DNA of 64,000 bases from Pseudomonas sp. FP453 (GCF_030687495.1 NZ_CP117435.1:4530501-4594500), one strand, 5' to 3'; counted from the first letter of the stretch, positions 9,001 through 21,300 are shown. Numbers and translations: made by a program. Notes: generated by a model not told the origin, from the letters alone.

Positions 9001-9588
9001 TCAGCCTCCAGGGGCATTTAGGCGCGCGTACTGATCCTGGCTAATCCAACCAATAAACGATCGATTCTGCGCATTGATAAACTCAACCTGCGCCCAGCCA
9101 TCCTTGACGGCCAACACGCCCACCACATCATCCTTGACGATATACGGACGCTTGGCCGCCTTGGCCCCCGGGGTTTTCAGCAGGAAAACCTTATCGACGG
9201 ACACCGTCACCAAGCCAATCCACTGTTTATTCGCGGTCTGGGTCAGGTCCAACCCGGTGGCAATCTCCGGCATCAACACGCTCATGCAACCGGGATGCTG
9301 GCGGCCCTGCTCCACGGTCAAGGTCACGCCGTCGGCGGACGGCGTCACGCTGCCAGGGTAGGCATCGACGAGCCAGGTGGTCAGCACGTTCCCGCTGCCT
9401 TGTAGGTAGAACGCACATCGGCTGACGCCCTCACCCAGCTCTTCCGCGTAAAAACCTTCCACCCGGTGCTCGGGCGTCACCGCCAGCATCAGCCCTTCAT
9501 ACGTGCCCGAATGCAGCGCAGGCGCACCCGCAAACGCCGGGGCCACGGCGCACAACGACAACACACCCATCGTCAGAACACGGTTCAT
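9001..9588 (-). CDS. Exported protein with SH3-like tail, candidate immunity partner
   Basis: A 195-residue protein not recognised from a characterised family. MNRVLTMGVLSLCAVAPAFA is a clear signal peptide, so the product is periplasmic. The middle contains two cysteines that could form a disulphide (SRCAFYL, HPGCMSV), and the last 60 residues (DDVVGVLAVKDGWAQVEFI...FIGWISQDQYARL) look like a bacterial SH3 domain. Its ATG begins one base after the stop of the upstream muramidase gene, so the two are probably translationally coupled. A periplasmic protein coupled to a cell-wall hydrolase suggests an immunity or inhibitor role; that is inference. Confidence 0.7.
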   Translation of the reverse strand: MNRVLTMGVLSLCAVAPAFAGAPALHSGTYEGLMLAVTPEHRVEGFYAEELGEGVSRCAFYLQGSGNVLTTWLVDAYPGSVTPSADGVTLTVEQGRQHPGCMSVLMPEIATGLDLTQTANKQWIGLVTVSVDKVFLLKTPGAKAAKRPYIVKDDVVGVLAVKDGWAQVEFINAQNRSFIGWISQDQYARLNAPGG

Positions 9589-9589
9589 C

Positions 9590-10636
9590 TTATTTTTTCC
9601 CTTCAAGCGTGTTGTAGGCTTTTTCGATAAGCACGTCATAGTTACCGTAATCCTTGCCGTTATAGTTACGGGCCATGGCCACGTAATCCTTGTCTTTCAT
9701 GGCCTTCATCAGTGCCGGGCTCTGGCTGCAAAAACTCAGGAACGCCCTTAGTTGGCTGCCGGCATTGATCTTCAATGCCGCGACAAACTCAAACACCGTC
9801 TTGTAACCGCACGCCGCGAAGTTGAAACCCATGACCTGAAACATGCCCCATGACGCCGACATCAACGCCGCGTCCTGATCCAACGCAAAGGCGGTGGCCA
9901 TGGTCTCCCAGGCCTTGACCTGGTCCTTGTTGTTGACCTGCCACTGCGGCCCGGCTTTGCGCACATAGGGATACGACAGCAGCGGATGCGCCTGGTCGTA
10001 GATGTGCTTGGTGTACTTGCGAAACAGGTGCCCTTCAAAGGCGATCACCGGCAACTTCGCCGGCCCGAAGCCCGAGCGCCCGCCCGATTCGACTGTGGCA
10101 AAGGCCTTGATGATATTTACCGAAATGCCATTGCCCACCTGCTTGGCGGCGTTCTGGAAGTCCGTTTCAGTCAGGGTCATGCCCCCGTCGCACGTGGCCT
10201 GGAGCACCAACTGGCGGTTGCGCCGCTCGGCCTCGACCATGGCGCGCATGCGGTCCAGGTACACATTGACCGTGGCCTGCACCGCATCGCCCTGGTTATT
10301 GCCGAACACATTGAGAAAGCTCGGGATGCGCATCGCCGGGAACGCCTTCACCGGCACTTTCACCGCTTCTTCGATCAGGCTGTTGAAGGTGCGACCCGTG
10401 GGATCGATCACCCCATCGGGGTGCGCGTACTTGAGATGGCGGAACTGATACTGGCTGATGCACTGCACCAATTGGCCGTCGCACTTGCCGTTCTCGGCCA
10501 GCGGAAAACCCAGCTTGGGAATGATCAGATTGAACAAGTACTGGATGCACTGCACATCGGCGGGCAAGTTGCGGGCTTTACCGGGAGCGCCCACCGACGC
10601 ACTGATAAGACGGGGCAACCCTTGCAGGCTTTTCAT
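9590..10636 (-). CDS. N-acetylmuramidase domain (DUF3380-like) cell-wall hydrolase
   Basis: A 348-residue protein with an N-terminal peptidoglycan-binding-like domain (about residues 20-95, including HPDGVIDPTGRTFNSLIEEA) and a C-terminal N-acetylmuramidase domain (about 155-345). Signatures of the latter are the probable catalytic glutamate in FATVESGGRSGF, IAFEGHLFRKYT, ALMSASWGMFQVMGFNFAACGY and MARNYNGKDYGNYD. No signal peptide or holin is present, so release would need a dedicated route such as type VI secretion or lysis. ATG 10636 is chosen over 10645 because AAGGA is eight bases upstream. Family is fairly sure; use as an antibacterial effector is an inference. Confidence 0.82.
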   Translation of the reverse strand: MKSLQGLPRLISASVGAPGKARNLPADVQCIQYLFNLIIPKLGFPLAENGKCDGQLVQCISQYQFRHLKYAHPDGVIDPTGRTFNSLIEEAVKVPVKAFPAMRIPSFLNVFGNNQGDAVQATVNVYLDRMRAMVEAERRNRQLVLQATCDGGMTLTETDFQNAAKQVGNGISVNIIKAFATVESGGRSGFGPAKLPVIAFEGHLFRKYTKHIYDQAHPLLSYPYVRKAGPQWQVNNKDQVKAWETMATAFALDQDAALMSASWGMFQVMGFNFAACGYKTVFEFVAALKINAGSQLRAFLSFCSQSPALMKAMKDKDYVAMARNYNGKDYGNYDVLIEKAYNTLEGKK

Positions 10637-10977
10637 CACAAACATCCTTGTTAGTTAAAGAAGTGATGGCACTTCAATATCAATTCCGTGCACTTGTCAC
10701 ATTCTGAAACAAGTGGCCGGCGCAAACTAACAAGGTGGTTTTGGCTTGTAAAGTGGGAGGATCGAGAGTTGTGAGATAGCAATCGAATGGTATACGACGA
10801 TCGACGACTTTCAGGCTACTGCCCCGAATGTCCTCCCGGTAGAGTCCGGCGGTGGTGCTTCTGCCAAGCTAGGTTTGCTTAGCATTTTCATCATTTCCCT
10901 TTAGTATGCTGTACCCCCCAAAAACGCGGAGGGATACACCCTATGCTTGGTCAGATAATCGAATCGGAGAAACAACT
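10637..10977. other. Intergenic region upstream of ptuA
   Basis: About 340 bases without a convincing gene. The base composition is more AT-rich than the flanking core genome. No reverse transcriptase gene or clear msr/msd-like inverted repeat was found, so the Septu pair downstream is not obviously part of a retron. The only candidate signal is a weak promoter near 10879-10907. Confidence 0.5.
10879..10907 (+). promoter_or_regulatory. Possible sigma-70 promoter of ptuAB
   Basis: TTAGCA (10879-10884) and TAGTAT (10902-10907), 17 bases apart, each match the -35 and -10 consensus at four of six positions. It would give an RNA start about 60 bases before the GTG start of ptuA. Weak, predicted from sequence only. 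Confidence 0.3.
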
Positions 10978-12354
10978 GTGAGGCTCGACAAACTGCGCGT
11001 GCAGAACTACCGCTGCTTTGGAGAGTTCGAGATCGACTTCGACCCTCATCTGACCGTATTGATCGCCTCCAACGGAGGTGGTAAAACCACCATTCTGGAT
11101 GCCGCGCGAGTTGCCCTATGGCCTTTTGTCAAAGGCTTTGACTTGGGGAGCCAGACCGGAAAATCCGCAACAATCCAAATCGACGACGTACGTCTTGCCC
11201 ACCTTGCCAGCGGCAACATGGAGCCTCAGATTGCCAGTGTGATCGAAGCATGGGGGCCTTGGTCACCCAGTGAAACTGATAACAACTGGTTGCAGCAGCG
11301 TACGAGCCTGAAGAAATCAACCAACACCCTTGGTGATATCGGCTCGAAAGCACTGACGGGATACGGCAAGTCTCTTCAGGAAAAAGTACGGAGCGATGAG
11401 CCCGTCGTGTTGCCACTGGTTACTTATCTGGGGACCTCGCGCCTTTGGTTCGAGGGTCGCTTCACTTCGGCAGCTGCCCAAACCACTCTCGATAAAACTG
11501 AGTATTCCAGAACATCGGGGTATCTGAACTGTCTTTCCTACTCGTCGAGCTTCAAAACCTTTACTGCTTGGTACGTCTGGATTTATCGCAGCTATCGGGA
11601 AGCTCAGGTAATCGCGCTTGAGCGCAATGCAGCGATGTCCGTTCTTGGTGTTCGATTCGGGCAGATCATCAAGTCCGTCAAAGAAGCGATTGATCGATTG
11701 ATACAGGCCCCGACAGGCTGGCATAGCCTGGAATACAGTGAGAGCCATCAACAACAACTGATCATGCATCATCCAGAACAAGGAATATTGCCGGTAGAGA
11801 TGCTCAGTGACGGACTGCGTAACGCCATTGCAATGGTTGCTGACTTGGCCTTTCGTGCTTGCAAGCTCAACCCTCAGCTGGGAGATCAGGCGCCTTTGCA
11901 AACGCCGGGCATTGCGTTGATCGACGAGGTGGATATGTTTCTCCACCCTCATTGGCAACAGACAATCCTGGGCTCATTGCGTGAAGCCTTCCCAGCTATG
12001 CAATTCATTGTCACAACGCACAGCCCACAAGTCCTAAGTACCGTGCGGCGCGAAAACATTCGAGTCATTGGCAAGGATGTGCAGGGCAACTTGATCGCCT
12101 CGCCACCACTGGCGATGACCTATGGCGAGCCGAGCAGCAGCGTTTTACATAGCGTCATGCAGGTAGATCCTCAGCCTCCGGTCATCGAAAAGCCCGATTT
12201 GTTAAAACTCACGGAATGGGTAGACAAGGGGCGCTTCGACGAGCAACCGGCGATTGAATTGATGACGCAGCTTACAAACGCATTAAGTGAACAACATCCC
12301 CAGCTTCAGCGCCTCCAACGCAGTATCAAACGGCAAAGAGCACTAAAAAAATGA
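10978..12354 (+). CDS. ptuA: Septu-type AAA ATPase PtuA
   Basis: A 458-residue ATPase of the SMC/ABC-like class. The N-terminus (RLDKLRVQNYRCFGEFEIDF) leads into Walker A SNGGGKTT at about residues 31-38; Walker B GIALIDEVDMFLHP is near residue 312 and TTHSPQVLS near 346. The arrangement matches PtuA of stand-alone Septu systems and of retron Ec78. GTG 10978 is preferred over a longer frame from 10906 because GGAGA is eight bases upstream. The stop overlaps the ptuB start (ATGA). In Septu, PtuA assembles with the nuclease PtuB and controls its activity during phage infection. Codon use is more AT-rich than the neighbours, suggesting acquisition. Confidence 0.88.
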   Translation: MRLDKLRVQNYRCFGEFEIDFDPHLTVLIASNGGGKTTILDAARVALWPFVKGFDLGSQTGKSATIQIDDVRLAHLASGNMEPQIASVIEAWGPWSPSETDNNWLQQRTSLKKSTNTLGDIGSKALTGYGKSLQEKVRSDEPVVLPLVTYLGTSRLWFEGRFTSAAAQTTLDKTEYSRTSGYLNCLSYSSSFKTFTAWYVWIYRSYREAQVIALERNAAMSVLGVRFGQIIKSVKEAIDRLIQAPTGWHSLEYSESHQQQLIMHHPEQGILPVEMLSDGLRNAIAMVADLAFRACKLNPQLGDQAPLQTPGIALIDEVDMFLHPHWQQTILGSLREAFPAMQFIVTTHSPQVLSTVRRENIRVIGKDVQGNLIASPPLAMTYGEPSSSVLHSVMQVDPQPPVIEKPDLLKLTEWVDKGRFDEQPAIELMTQLTNALSEQHPQLQRLQRSIKRQRALKK

Positions 12355-13076
12355 GGGCCGTTCACAAACAGGGCCAAGGCCCGTATCAACTGAATAACTC
12401 ACATGCAAACCCACCACAGACGGCCAAGGCCGCGGACAGCCGATGGTCAGGGTTTGGCTATAAACAGCAGGTACTTGGCTACCTGCTTGAAGAGCAATAT
12501 GGTCTGTGTTGCTACAGTGAAATTCGACCCGACCAGCTCAGCCTGGGGCTGCATATAGAGCATGTCGAAAACAAAAGCCAAAACCCACAGCGTACGTTCG
12601 ATTACGACAACCTCGCGGCCTCAGCACTAGACAGCGAAACAGATCTGCATCACTTCAAAGGCCGGGCGTCAGAAGTCTTTGGCGGACACGCCCTTGGGAA
12701 ATCGGATTCAGTTGATATCCAGCGCTTTGTGTCCTGCCATCAAGCTGATTGCAGCCGTTTTTTTTCCTACCTGTCCGATGGACGGATTGTCCCTGCTGAC
12801 GGCTTATCTGCTCAGGATGAAGACCGAGCCCTCTACACCATTGACTTGCTCAACTTGAATAGCTTCGTCCTGAAGGACTTACGCCAGCAATGGTGGGACG
12901 AACTGTCGGTGCTTTTCGATGATCATGTTGAACAGGATATGAGCCTCTCCTGCCTTGCAGGCATTGACCTCGTTCCTCGTGGGAAACAACTGAGCCCTTT
13001 CTTCAGCATCACACGGAACTTCTTTGGCAGCATTGCTGAAGAAGTACTGGAGGAGAATGCCCCCCACCTGAGATGA
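12351..13076 (+). CDS. ptuB: Septu-type HNH nuclease PtuB
   Basis: A 241-residue HNH endonuclease. The zinc/catalytic core is GLCCYSE (Cys 53-54) followed by LHIEHVENKS (His 68, Glu 70, His 71) and FDYDNLAAS; further along, CHQADC, YLSDGRIVP and TIDLLNLN match the family of HNH proteins paired with PtuA. Start ATG overlaps the ptuA stop by four bases, so the two are translationally coupled. It is the predicted toxic arm of the anti-phage system. No third component lies downstream; the next feature is ffs on the other strand. Confidence 0.87.
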   Translation: MRAVHKQGQGPYQLNNSHANPPQTAKAADSRWSGFGYKQQVLGYLLEEQYGLCCYSEIRPDQLSLGLHIEHVENKSQNPQRTFDYDNLAASALDSETDLHHFKGRASEVFGGHALGKSDSVDIQRFVSCHQADCSRFFSYLSDGRIVPADGLSAQDEDRALYTIDLLNLNSFVLKDLRQQWWDELSVLFDDHVEQDMSLSCLAGIDLVPRGKQLSPFFSITRNFFGSIAEEVLEENAPHLR

Positions 13077-13188
13077 ACTGGAAAACTGTGAAATAGCCGT
13101 CACAACTGCGCAATAAACCGGCCAGGTGACTGAATAAAGATTTTTGATTTGGCGCAGAAGAGGTACTGCAAGGGAGAGCGTTATGGAG

Positions 13189-13297
13189 GCAACCCCACCA
13201 GCCACACCCCGGCACACAATGTTCCCGCTGTGGCTGCTGCCTTCCGGCTCTGACCAGGTTCACGGGTAATCGTTGCGGGGGGACCGATGGGGTCACC
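13189..13297 (-). ncRNA. ffs: 4.5S RNA (signal recognition particle RNA)
   Basis: Read on the minus strand, the sequence contains the universally conserved SRP RNA apical core GGTCAGAGCCGGAAGGCAGC, flanked by arms that pair along a long hairpin. The ends close with GGTGACCCC pairing with GGGGTTGCC, which places the RNA at about 13297 to 13189. It binds Ffh to form the bacterial SRP for co-translational membrane targeting. Exact 5' and 3' ends are estimates. The ptuB stop is about 110 bases from its 3' end. Confidence 0.92.
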
Positions 13298-13429
13298 ATA
13301 ACGACGCCTGCCTCTCGGCAAGCGGGGCCATTGTACCGATCTCATCGGAAGTTACAACCGTTGGTGCTGGAATAAAAACATCTGGCGGTTCAAGCACTTG
13401 CCCACGGCCTCAGCCAGTACATCGCCCCC

Positions 13430-13517
13430 TGTGGGGGCTGGCTTGCCTGCGATGCAGGCACCTCGGTGTATCTGTTGGACTGAGGTGATGCTATCGCAGG
13501 CAAGCCAGCTCCCACAG
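13430..13517. repeat. REPIN
   Basis: Inverted REP pair (CTGTGGGGGCTGGCTTGCCT, carrying one substitution, and GCAGGCAAGCCAGCTCCCAC) with a spacer that again contains CACCTCGG...TGAGGTG. It closely resembles the REPIN at 8891. It lies between ffs and the 3' end of the metallopeptidase gene. Confidence 0.9.
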
Positions 13518-13527
13518 AAAAGCCAAT

Positions 13528-14694
13528 TCATTGGGCCTGGAGGACTTGGTCCGCCCGGCCGCCCTCTTCCTGGATCACCAGATGGATGAAGTGCAGCTTG
13601 GCGATCACCGCCGGTGGCAGCACGAAGGGATAGAAATCCGGCTGGCCCATGCTGCGCGACAGTTCGTTGAGCATGCCGGCCAGTTCGATCCAGGCGTTGA
13701 CGAACGACAGGAACGCCACGCCGCCCGGATGTTCGGGGTCGTAGAGGGTGCTGAGGGGGAATGGCTGGTAATCCAGGTCCATCTCGCGGGCGCTCATGCC
13801 AAAGCCCAGCGCGGTGTCGACGGCATCCATCATGTGCAGGTAGTGGGCCCAGGTTTCGGCCCAATCTTCCCAGGGGTGCATGGTGGCGTAGGCGCTGACG
13901 CAGGTCTGTTGCCAGTCGGGACGCGGGCCGTTCTGGTAATGCTGGTCGAGGGCGTCGGCATAGCTGGCGCGTTCGTCGCCGAACAGGCGACGAAACGGTT
14001 CAATCCAATGGGTATTGGCGATCAGGCGATCCCAGTAGTAATGGCCGACTTCATGACGAAAATGCCCAAGCAAGGTGCGGTAAGGCTCACGCATCTGTAC
14101 GCGAACTTTCTCACGATGGGCGTCGTCGGCTTCCTTGATGTCGAGGGTGATCAGGCCGTTGGCGTGGCCGGTCATGGGCGCGTTGCCTTCGAGGTCGATA
14201 CCGACAAAATCGAAGGCCAGGCCGCTGTCTTCGTCGACGCTCTTGGGCACCACTTGCAAACCGAGGCTGATGAGCTGGGCCACCAGGCGGCGCTTGGCGA
14301 TCTCCACTTTGCGCCAGCGTTCGGGGTTTTCCGGGATAGACAGGTCGGGGATGGTGCGGTTGAGGCTGCACGCCACGCACAGTGGCGCGGTGCTATGGGC
14401 GGGGATCAGCCAGTTGCAGGCGGCCGGAGTGTCGAGGTTGGCGCAGCGGCGGAAGGCGCCGGCTTCCAGGTTGCCGTCTTGTAGCCAGGTGCCGACCACG
14501 GGGCCGGGTTGCAGGGAGGCGAGCCGGCTTTGTTGCGGTTGATAGCCCAGCAGGGCCTGACAGGCCAGGCATTGGCTGTTGCGGAAAAACAGGGATTGGC
14601 CGCAGCGGCATTGCCACACCTTGCCGTCGCGGGATGGCCCGGCCACGAAAGGGGCGGCGATGCGTGAACTGAGCTGCTCGAAGTAGCGGAACAT
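13528..14694 (-). CDS. Zinc-binding metallopeptidase family protein (zinc-ribbon plus peptidase)
   Basis: A 388-residue predicted cytoplasmic protein. The N-terminal part has paired cysteines (CRCGQSLFFRNSQCLAC) forming a zinc ribbon; the C-terminal part has the gluzincin-like helix HFRHEVGHYYWD and, downstream, WAETWAHYLHMMDA, whose Glu could be the third zinc ligand. This architecture matches a family annotated as putative zinc-binding metallopeptidase with unknown substrate. ATG 14694 has GGAG eight bases upstream. It is not linked in an operon with ligA, which ends about 120 bases upstream of it in the same orientation. Confidence 0.85.
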   Translation of the reverse strand: MFRYFEQLSSRIAAPFVAGPSRDGKVWQCRCGQSLFFRNSQCLACQALLGYQPQQSRLASLQPGPVVGTWLQDGNLEAGAFRRCANLDTPAACNWLIPAHSTAPLCVACSLNRTIPDLSIPENPERWRKVEIAKRRLVAQLISLGLQVVPKSVDEDSGLAFDFVGIDLEGNAPMTGHANGLITLDIKEADDAHREKVRVQMREPYRTLLGHFRHEVGHYYWDRLIANTHWIEPFRRLFGDERASYADALDQHYQNGPRPDWQQTCVSAYATMHPWEDWAETWAHYLHMMDAVDTALGFGMSAREMDLDYQPFPLSTLYDPEHPGGVAFLSFVNAWIELAGMLNELSRSMGQPDFYPFVLPPAVIAKLHFIHLVIQEEGGRADQVLQAQ

Positions 14695-14783
14695 GGCGAT
14701 CTCTCCCCTGGATGACAGAGACTAGATCATTTCCAGGGTGAGATCGTTCCGCTTTCCTACAAGGGGGGCTGCTGCGCAGCCCA

Positions 14784-14807
14784 GCGGGAGCAAGCTCCCT
14801 CGCCACA
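14784..14807. repeat. Single REP-like element of another subtype
   Basis: GCGGGAGCAAGCTCCCTCGCCACA, a short palindromic element common between Pseudomonas genes and distinct from the GCTGGCTTGCCTGC type. A small hairpin (GGCTGCTGCGCAGCC) lies just before it. It is between ligA and the metallopeptidase gene. Confidence 0.55.
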
Positions 14808-14815
14808 GGGCGCGA

Positions 14816-17178
<2,363 letters not shown>

Positions 17179-17195
17179 GGGTGTTCTCTCATAAA

Positions 17196-17219
17196 GCAAA
17201 AGAGCAGCCGAAGCTGCTC
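17196..17219 (-). terminator. UUCG-capped hairpin between zipA and ligA
   Basis: On the minus strand GAGCAGC-TTCG-GCTGCTC is followed by TTTTGC. The stem and tetraloop are strong but the T-tract is short, so it may only attenuate transcription from zipA into ligA or serve as an mRNA-stabilising element. It starts 24 bases after the zipA stop. Confidence 0.6.
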
Positions 17220-17242
17220 AAATGTTGGTGCGCTTATTCTAC

Positions 17243-18106
17243 TCAGCGTTTTTGTGTCAGGGCGCGACGCTCGAACTCGACGATGCGCTGACGGTAATGT
17301 TCGATGGTCTGCGCAGTGAGGACGCTGCGTTGGTCGTCCTTCAGCTCGCCGTTCAGTTCCTGGGACAGCTTGCGCGCTGCAGCCACCATCACGTCGAACG
17401 CTTGTTTCGGGTGACGCGGGCCTGGCAGGCCGAGGAAGAAGCTCACGGCCGGGGTGCTGAACAGGTCGATGTCGTCCAGGTCAAAGGTGCCCGGCTTGAC
17501 CGCGTTGGCCATGGAGAACAGCACTTCGCCGTTGCCGGCCATGCTTTCGTGACGGTGGAAGATATCCATCTCGCCAAAACGCAGGCCGCTTTCGAGGATG
17601 TTCTGCAACAGCGCCGGGCCTTTGAAACCGGCAGCGTCGCGGCAGATCACGCTGATCACCAGCACTTCTTCAGCGGCTGGCTGGTCGTTGACCGATTGGC
17701 GCGGCGCGGGCTTGCCGACGTTTTCATCCGGGAAGTCATCGTCGCGGCTGCTGAAGCTCGGGCCATCATCGACGTCGAGGTTCAGGTCGCCCTGATGCGG
17801 CTCGGCCACGGCGGCACTGGCACGCTTGCCACGCTTGGACGACGGCTCGCGGGCTTCACGCAGCGGCGCGCTCATCGACGGCAGGTCGTGCTCGTCCAGT
17901 TGCGGTTCTTTATGGGTATCCAGCACACGGGGCGGCCCCAGCAGCTCGGCGGCGCCGTCGTCGTCTGGCAGGTTGGACAGGTTGCGGTCCAGGCGAAACT
18001 TAAGCTTGCCCTTGCCGCCGCGCATCCGGCGCCAGCCATCAAAAAGAATACCGGCAATGACAATAATGCCGATGACGATCAGCCACTCGCGCAGACCGAT
18101 TTCCAT
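17243..18106 (-). CDS. zipA: Cell division protein ZipA
   Basis: Inner-membrane anchor of the FtsZ ring (287 residues). An N-terminal transmembrane helix ([18 protein letters not shown], about residues 8-25) is followed by a basic juxtamembrane stretch, a charged Pro/Asp/Ser-rich linker and the C-terminal FtsZ-binding domain (from [19 protein letters not shown]). ATG 18106 is the family start, with GGGA eight bases before it. It follows smc and precedes ligA, a common Pseudomonas order, although 259 bases separate it from smc, so it probably has its own promoter. Confidence 0.95.
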   Translation of the reverse strand: MEIGLREWLIVIGIIVIAGILFDGWRRMRGGKGKLKFRLDRNLSNLPDDDGAAELLGPPRVLDTHKEPQLDEHDLPSMSAPLREAREPSSKRGKRASAAVAEPHQGDLNLDVDDGPSFSSRDDDFPDENVGKPAPRQSVNDQPAAEEVLVISVICRDAAGFKGPALLQNILESGLRFGEMDIFHRHESMAGNGEVLFSMANAVKPGTFDLDDIDLFSTPAVSFFLGLPGPRHPKQAFDVMVAAARKLSQELNGELKDDQRSVLTAQTIEHYRQRIVEFERRALTQKR

Positions 18107-18365
18107 GTAATCCCGTGCCTCTAATAAAAAATGCTGAAAAATAAGGGGTTTAGCACCGTGCAAACCGCTTTAAAACGTGGCGCCAACTCTATGTTCTGAC
18201 TGACGTTTTGCCCACGCACACGAAAAATTGACATTAAACTAGCACGACCAAAGATAACTTTACACCGTCTGTCAAAATGCCTTGAACAATTATGTCGTTA
18301 GGCCATCTTTGCCAGACCGGTAAAACACCTTACATCCTGCTGAAAATTCTCTTTCGAAGCCTGGG

Positions 18366-21300
18366 TCAGGATTCCACCATCGCCATTGCTTCTTCCACAT
18401 CCACCGCCACCAAACGCGAACAGCCCGGTTCATGCATCGTTACGCCCATCAACTGATCAGCCATTTCCATGGCGATCTTGTTGTGGGTGATATAGATGAA
18501 CTGCACGGTCTGGGACATCTCTTTAACCAGTCGTGCATAGCGTCCAACGTTAGCGTCATCCAGCGGTGCGTCAACTTCATCGAGCATGCAGAACGGCGCC
18601 GGGTTCAACTTGAAGATGGCAAATACCAGGGCCAATGCGGTCAGGGCTTTTTCGCCGCCGGACAACAAATGGATGGTGCTGTTCTTCTTGCCCGGAGGCC
18701 GCGCCATGATCGTTACCCCTGTATCGAGTAGATCTTCGCCCGTCAGTTCCAAGTAAGCGCTGCCACCGCCGAAAACTTTCGGGAATAACGCCTGTAAACC
18801 GCTATTAATCTGATCAAAGGTATCTTTGAAGCGGTTGCGGGTTTCCTTGTCGATCTTGCGGATCACGTTTTCCAAGGTATCCAGGGCTTCGACCAAGTCG
18901 GCGTCCTGCGCGTCCAGATAACGTTTACGCTCGGATTGTTGCTGGTATTCGTCGATGGCCGCGAGGTTGATCGCGCCCAGGCGTTGAATGCGCGCGGCAA
19001 TCCGCTCCAGTTCTTCTTCGGCGTCTTTCTCGTTGGCCTGGGTGGTCAACGTGTTGAGCACGCCGTGCAAGTCGTAGCCGTCTTCCAGCAACTGGTCTTG
19101 CAGGGTCTTGCGGCGCACGGTCAGGGCTTGCCATTCCATGCGCTGTTGTTCGAGTTGGCCGCGGATCAACTGGGATTGCTGCTCGGCCTGGGTCCGGCGT
19201 TTTTCGGCATCACGCAGTTCGCGGTCGGCGTCTTCCAGGGCGATTTGCGCGGTCTTGAGTTCTTCGTCGACGGTCATGCGCTTGTCGAGCAATTCTTCGA
19301 GCTTGAGGCGCAACTCTTCCAGCGGCGCTTCGCCCTCTTCCAGGTTGAGGCTCAGTTGCTCGCGCTTTTCGGTGAGGCGTTCGGACTGCATCTCCAGGCG
19401 CTCAAGGGCCTGGGCGGTGGACGCATGCTGGGCCTTGAGCGAGCCGAGGCGCACCGCCAGTTGGTGGGCGTGATCCTTGTGCTGGCGGGCTTCCTGGCGC
19501 ACGCGGTCGAGGCGTTCGCGCAGGCTGTCGCGCTGGGCCAGCAACAGTTCGCGCTGCTCGGTGTCGAGGGCCATGCTGTCGAGGGCGTCCTGCAACTGCA
19601 GGCGCGCTTCGCCGATCTGTTCGTGTTCCAGGGCGCGCTGTTCGCCCATCTCGGCGACTTCTTCGTCGAGGCGGGTACGGCGCAGGGTCAGCTGTTCGGC
19701 CTTGGCCTTGCTCGCGGAGAGCTGGGCCTTGAGTTCACCTTGCTGGCGCGCTTCGTCCTGCAACAGGCGGCGCAGGTGTTCGCGACCGGTCTCTTGCTGG
19801 CGCTGGGTGGCGCGCAGGGTTTGCAGTTGGGTTTCCAGACTTTCCAGGGTGGCTTCGCGCTCTTCGCGCTCGGCGATCAGGTTGACGATTTCCTGGCCAC
19901 GGGCCAATACACCGCTTTCCGCTTCGCTGGCGCGGCGCACCCGCAGGAAGTGCCGGCCGACCCAATAGCCGTCGCGGCTGATCAGGCTTTCGCCGGCCGC
20001 CAGTTGACCGCGCTGGGCCAGGGCTTGCTCAAGTGATTCAACCGGCTTGACCGGCCCCAGCCACGGCGACAGATCAATCGCCGCCTCAACCTTGTCCAGC
20101 AAGCTGCCGGGCACCCGCTGGCCATCGGCAGCAGGGCTGAGCAAGCGCAGGTCGCCCTGGGTAAAACCGGCCAGGTCGAAACCGCCAAAGTCATCCACCA
20201 GCACGGCTTGCAGGTCGGCGCCCAGCACGGTTTCCACCGCCAGCTCCCAACCCGCTTCGACTTTCAAACCCTCGGCCAGGCGCGGGCGCTCGGCCAGATG
20301 CTGGTCGCGCAGCCATTCGGCGGTGCCGGTGCCGGGGTCCAACGCCGCTTGTTGCAACGCTTCAAGGGACGCCAGCCGGCCGTTAAGCCGCTGCAAATCG
20401 CCCTGGGCCTGCTGCTGCGCCTGGGTCGCCTGTTGCAGTTGCTGACGCAGTTGCTCCAGGCGCTCCACTTGTTGTTCTTCGCTGGCTTCCAGCTCCTCAA
20501 GCGTCATTTCGCTTTCGGCCAGTTGCTCGCTCAGCTCCATGATCGCCGCGTCTTCCGGGTCGGCGGCGAGCAGCACGCGCTCTTCCTGCAAGCGGCGCTG
20601 GCGCTCGGCCAAGCGCTCCATGCTGGTTTCCAGTTGCTGGATGCGCGACTGCTGCACCTCGGCCTGGCGGCGCGGCTCGGCGGATTGCAGGTTGAACGTG
20701 TCCCACTGCTCTTGCCAGCCGTGCATGGTGCTTTCGGATTCTTCCAGGGCGGCGGCGGCTTCTTCGGCGGCAGCGCTGGTGACTTCCTGCTCGGGGGTGA
20801 GCATGTCCAGTTCTTCACCGAGGGTCAGCAGCAAGGTGCGGTCGTGACCCAGGTGGGATTCAGTCTCCAGGCGCGCGCGTTCGGCTTCCTTCAAGTCATC
20901 CTGCAACTGGCGCAAACGCTGCTGGCCGTGCTGGATGCTCTGCTCGACGCGAGCAATATCGCCGCCCACCGAATAGAAGCGGCCCTGCACCAGATTGAAG
21001 CGCTCGGACAAATCATGGTGCCCGTCACGCAGGCGTTCGATGCTGGCGTCGGCATTGCGCTGTTCGGCCACCAGCGCTTCAAAGCTGATTTCCTGGGTGC
21101 CGATGATCGCCTCGCGCTGGCCGACCTGCTCGTTCAGCGCCTGCCAGCGCAGGGCCGACAGTTGGGCCTTGAGCTGGCGCTCTTCGCCCTTGTATTCCTG
21201 ATACTTCTCGGCCGCCTGGGCCTGGCGGTGCAGGCGCTCCAACTGGCGCTCCAGCTCTTCGCGCAGGTCGGTGAGGCGGGCGAGGTTTTCGTGGGTGCGG

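Noticed and set aside
9001..10636. Prophage lysis cassette.
   Set aside because: No holin, spanin, tail or integrase gene is adjacent, and the downstream partner has a signal peptide and an SH3-like tail unlike spanins.
10637..10977. Possible retron (msr/msd and reverse transcriptase) feeding PtuAB.
   Set aside because: No reverse transcriptase frame exists in the vicinity and the gap shows no clear msr/msd fold.
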